Of a stretch of DNA of 23,724 nt, positions 21,709 through 23,724 are shown piece after piece. The DNA comes from CAYSYN01 sp964447735. Its GTDB lineage: Bacteria; Patescibacteriota; Minisyncoccia; Minisyncoccales; GBS-2. The stretch spans positions 1 through 23,724 of the forward strand of contig CAYUTJ010000007.1 in NCBI GenBank assembly GCA_964447735.1. Direction: 5' to 3'. Position 1 is the stretch's first letter; each line of letters opens with the position of its first letter. Below the pieces are notes generated by a model. It ran no database searches and was not told the DNA's origin. It was given only the letters and a program-made list of their open reading frames with translations. The position numbers and the translations under genes are program-made.

Positions 21709-23724
21709 TCATCCTCGTGGAATCTCATTTTCACTAAGTATTGAAGAAATATTATTAATTTTCCACTGATTATTAAGCAATAGAAGCTCTACTAATAGAT
21801 TCTTCTCTCCCATCCCTGAATATTTTAACGTCAAAACTACTAAAGCTTTTTTATCTCCAATTGATGCTTTACCTACTGTAAACCCTTTATCAGGTATATC
21901 TTGAGCAAAAATTACTGGATCATAAGTAAAAGTTGTTTCAAATTTCTCTGAAAGTTCTTCTTTGTATTTCTGAGTTAATTCTTTTCGGTCTATTACTTTT
22001 TTTCTGTGCTCATACCGCCAATCACCCAGATACCATTCAAAAAATTCTCTCACAACCTCTTCTGGTTCTGTAGTAGTTGAAAGAAGTTGGAAAGTAGAAA
22101 GAATAGGAAAGAATATATTTTGGATTTTTTTGTCAGTTTCTTTAAAAAGAGATTGATAAATTGAAGAATTCTCTAAAGATGGAGGGCACTCATCTTTAAA
22201 TCCAAAATATAGATTCTCTGAAACTTCTACTCCAACTTTGTAACATTTATCACTAAAAAAGGTTTGATATCCAAAATCCAAGTAAGATTTACCCCCCATC
22301 GCTTGACTCATTGAATATCTCCTATAAAATAAAATTCCATTAATCACTTTTTCTTTCAACCATCCTTTGTCTTTTAATTGAATTGAGAGAATCGAAAGTT
22401 CATTTTCATTCTTTATTGGGCTGAAAATTTTTTCTCTTGCACAGGCATCGATATTATTATCTGTAGTGTTGATACCTGCATAGATTTTTTTTACCGAAAC
22501 TTCGTAACAAGATGCATTAATAATTTTTTGGTTTACTAAAATCTCTGCATATTTTCCTTTTTCACCAAATTCGGTCATTTTCTCTACATTTTCTTTTAAA
22601 GAGTACTCTTTGGGGAACTTTATCTCAAACCCATACTCTTCATTTCTATAAGTTTTCCATTCCTCAACTTTACTTGAAACAAGTTTGTTAGTTTTTTCTT
22701 CGACGCTCTTCTCGGGGGTTGATAACCATTTAATAAGGTTAAGATTTAATTTTTGACATTGTCGACAAATATTTAAATGATCATCTCTGAGCATGAAATA
22801 ACCACCGATCGCTCCAATTTTTCCATTTAAATATTGTTGGATAGCATAAACGCTTTTTCCGTTTTGTTTTACTAAAGTAATTGCGGGCTCTTTTACACTT
22901 AAACTACACCCCCTATAAATAATAGATTCAATGCCAGAAGTAATTTGATATTTGCTAATTTCTTTCGTCCACTCGTCTGGAAAAAGATAATCAGCATTAA
23001 ATTTTAAATTAATACCAAGAAATTCAGTAAGATCGTTTAAAATTTTATTTGAACCCATATAATCTCTAAAAAGTCCAACTAAAAGCAACCCGTTTCCTCG
23101 ATCCAAAAATTTTCTCAATGTTTCTTTTTCTTCACTTAAGAGCGGCTGGTCTGGCTTAGCAAGAATTAAAACATTAATATCTCTCAGCACGTCTTCATTC
23201 AGCTCCGACTCAATTATTTTAGTCCTTATATTGTTCTCTTGAAGATAGTTGATAAATTTTAGGCCAGACTGGTCAGGATAGGTCACTGGTGTTTTCCAAA
23301 ATTTTTCTGAAATGTGATATTGATCAAAACCAACTACAATCTGTGATTTTATTAAAATTTTTTTAGTAATATTTATATTAGGCTTGCCACTAATATCTAA
23401 ATACAAGGTGTAATCTCCTGGCTCCAATTTATCTAATTTAACTTCGAAATTTTTTGACTCATCAGGGACGAGGTTAACATCATTTGGAGTTATTTCTCCG
23501 CTAACGCCTCGTATCGCAATATTTATACCATCCACTTTAAAAGAATCTTTTTTGTTCTTTATGGTGAAGCTAAAAGAAAACTCTTTGTAAGCAGGAATCG
23601 CTAATTGTGGAGGAAAGATAAGTTCTATCTTTGGTGTCTTAATTCTTATCTTATTAAAATACTGCCAGCTCAAAATTCCTCCACCAGCTATTACAGCTAG
23701 AATCAACAAAATCAAAATATATTT
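21709..23724 (-). CDS. Large anchored envelope protein: Ig-like, GATase-like, 'YGFEIKFPK' module and C-terminal domain; N-terminus beyond window
   Basis: At least 671 codons; the frame is open to the right edge. It begins inside an anchor helix ('ILILLILAVIAGGGILSWQY' region) that matches the one in the 351-residue protein, so the true start lies outside (a TTG at 23715 falls within the helix). Numbering from that TTG: an Ig-like domain ~27-125; a class I glutamine-amidotransferase-like/DUF4350-like fold ~126-333 ('VVGFDQYHIS', 'NVLILAKPDQPLL', 'LRKFLDRGNGLLLVG'), with no obvious catalytic Cys; the PsbP-like module ~353-546 ('YRNEEYGFEIKFPKEY' to 'ILSTFQLL'); and a C-terminal NTF2/DUF3828-like domain ~549-660 ('EEVVREFFEWYLGDW', 'DIPDKGFTVGKASI'). 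The function is unknown and is probably binding or sensing at the cell surface. Confidence 0.75.
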   Translation of the reverse strand, partial: KYILILLILAVIAGGGILSWQYFNKIRIKTPKIELIFPPQLAIPAYKEFSFSFTIKNKKDSFKVDGINIAIRGVSGEITPNDVNLVPDESKNFEVKLDKLEPGDYTLYLDISGKPNINITKKILIKSQIVVGFDQYHISEKFWKTPVTYPDQSGLKFINYLQENNIRTKIIESELNEDVLRDINVLILAKPDQPLLSEEKETLRKFLDRGNGLLLVGLFRDYMGSNKILNDLTEFLGINLKFNADYLFPDEWTKEISKYQITSGIESIIYRGCSLSVKEPAITLVKQNGKSVYAIQQYLNGKIGAIGGYFMLRDDHLNICRQCQKLNLNLIKWLSTPEKSVEEKTNKLVSSKVEEWKTYRNEEYGFEIKFPKEYSLKENVEKMTEFGEKGKYAEILVNQKIINASCYEVSVKKIYAGINTTDNNIDACAREKIFSPIKNENELSILSIQLKDKGWLKEKVINGILFYRRYSMSQAMGGKSYLDFGYQTFFSDKCYKVGVEVSENLYFGFKDECPPSLENSSIYQSLFKETDKKIQNIFFPILSTFQLLSTTTEPEEVVREFFEWYLGDWRYEHRKKVIDRKELTQKYKEELSEKFETTFTYDPVIFAQDIPDKGFTVGKASIGDKKALVVLTLKYSGMGEKNLLVELLLLNNQWKINNISSILSENEIPRG

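Noticed and set aside
1..23724. Alternative genetic code with UGA as glycine (seen in some CPR lineages)
   Set aside because: TGA ends several genes exactly at expected family lengths (M16 peptidase, 550-residue protein, infC), and no conserved protein needs TGA read-through.
1..23724. CRISPR array, insertion sequence, prophage or toxin-antitoxin pair
   Set aside because: No regularly spaced repeats, transposase, integrase or recognisable toxin pair. The only repeats are the contig-end duplication, short palindromes and the 30-nt gene remnant.

Overview
The window is AT-rich and very compact, with standard bacterial code (TGA is used as a stop in the M16 peptidase gene, the 550-residue surface protein gene and infC). 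The gene set suggests a Patescibacteria/CPR genome, probably a Parcubacteria-like lineage. It is dense in translation genes, has few recognisable Shine-Dalgarno sites and many GTG/TTG starts. It also carries single-anchor envelope proteins that share a 'YGFEIKYPK' module ending in 'ILSTF', which I associate with such genomes. This taxonomic reading is an inference from gene content. The sequence contains one scaffold gap (100 Ns at 2995-3094). leuS runs off the left edge and an envelope protein gene runs off the right edge.

Layout. From about 19.4 kb leftwards, nearly everything is on the minus strand. First come argS, an anchored envelope protein and a small membrane protein. A roughly 190-base intergenic region follows, holding hairpins, palindromes and a decayed gene end. 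Then a long, tightly packed gene string runs leftwards: ileS, a 134-residue unknown, recO, a 550-residue surface protein, glyQS, a dodecin-like protein, an M16 peptidase, an AI-2E family membrane protein, rsmI, metG, a 158-residue unknown with an internal duplication, an AAA_28-type NTPase and leuS. Many junctions overlap (ATGA, TAATG, TAGTG, TAAATG), which points to polycistronic transcripts with coupled translation. At 19.4 kb the direction flips. smpB, the tmRNA gene ssrA, infC, rpmI and rplT run rightwards. They meet a convergent Nudix hydrolase gene (sharing a TTAA stop) and the large envelope protein gene at the right end.

The genes form a translation island: five aminoacyl-tRNA synthetases (Leu, Met, Gly, Ile, Arg), an rRNA methyltransferase, IF-3, two 50S proteins and the complete trans-translation pair. 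No stretch over 300 bases lacks a gene.

Three things stand out. (1) IleRS has a complete histidine-phosphatase (phosphoglycerate-mutase-like) domain, with all its catalytic motifs, inserted into a zinc ribbon between the two halves of its catalytic core. It also has the swapped GXHH form of the class I HIGH motif. (2) The first nucleotide of the tmRNA is the last nucleotide of the smpB stop codon, and infC starts 7 nt after the tmRNA 3' end. tmRNA 5' maturation would therefore turn the smpB message into a non-stop mRNA, a possible self-regulating loop. (3) Several start codons sit 7-8 nt after a -10-like box, consistent with leaderless transcripts.
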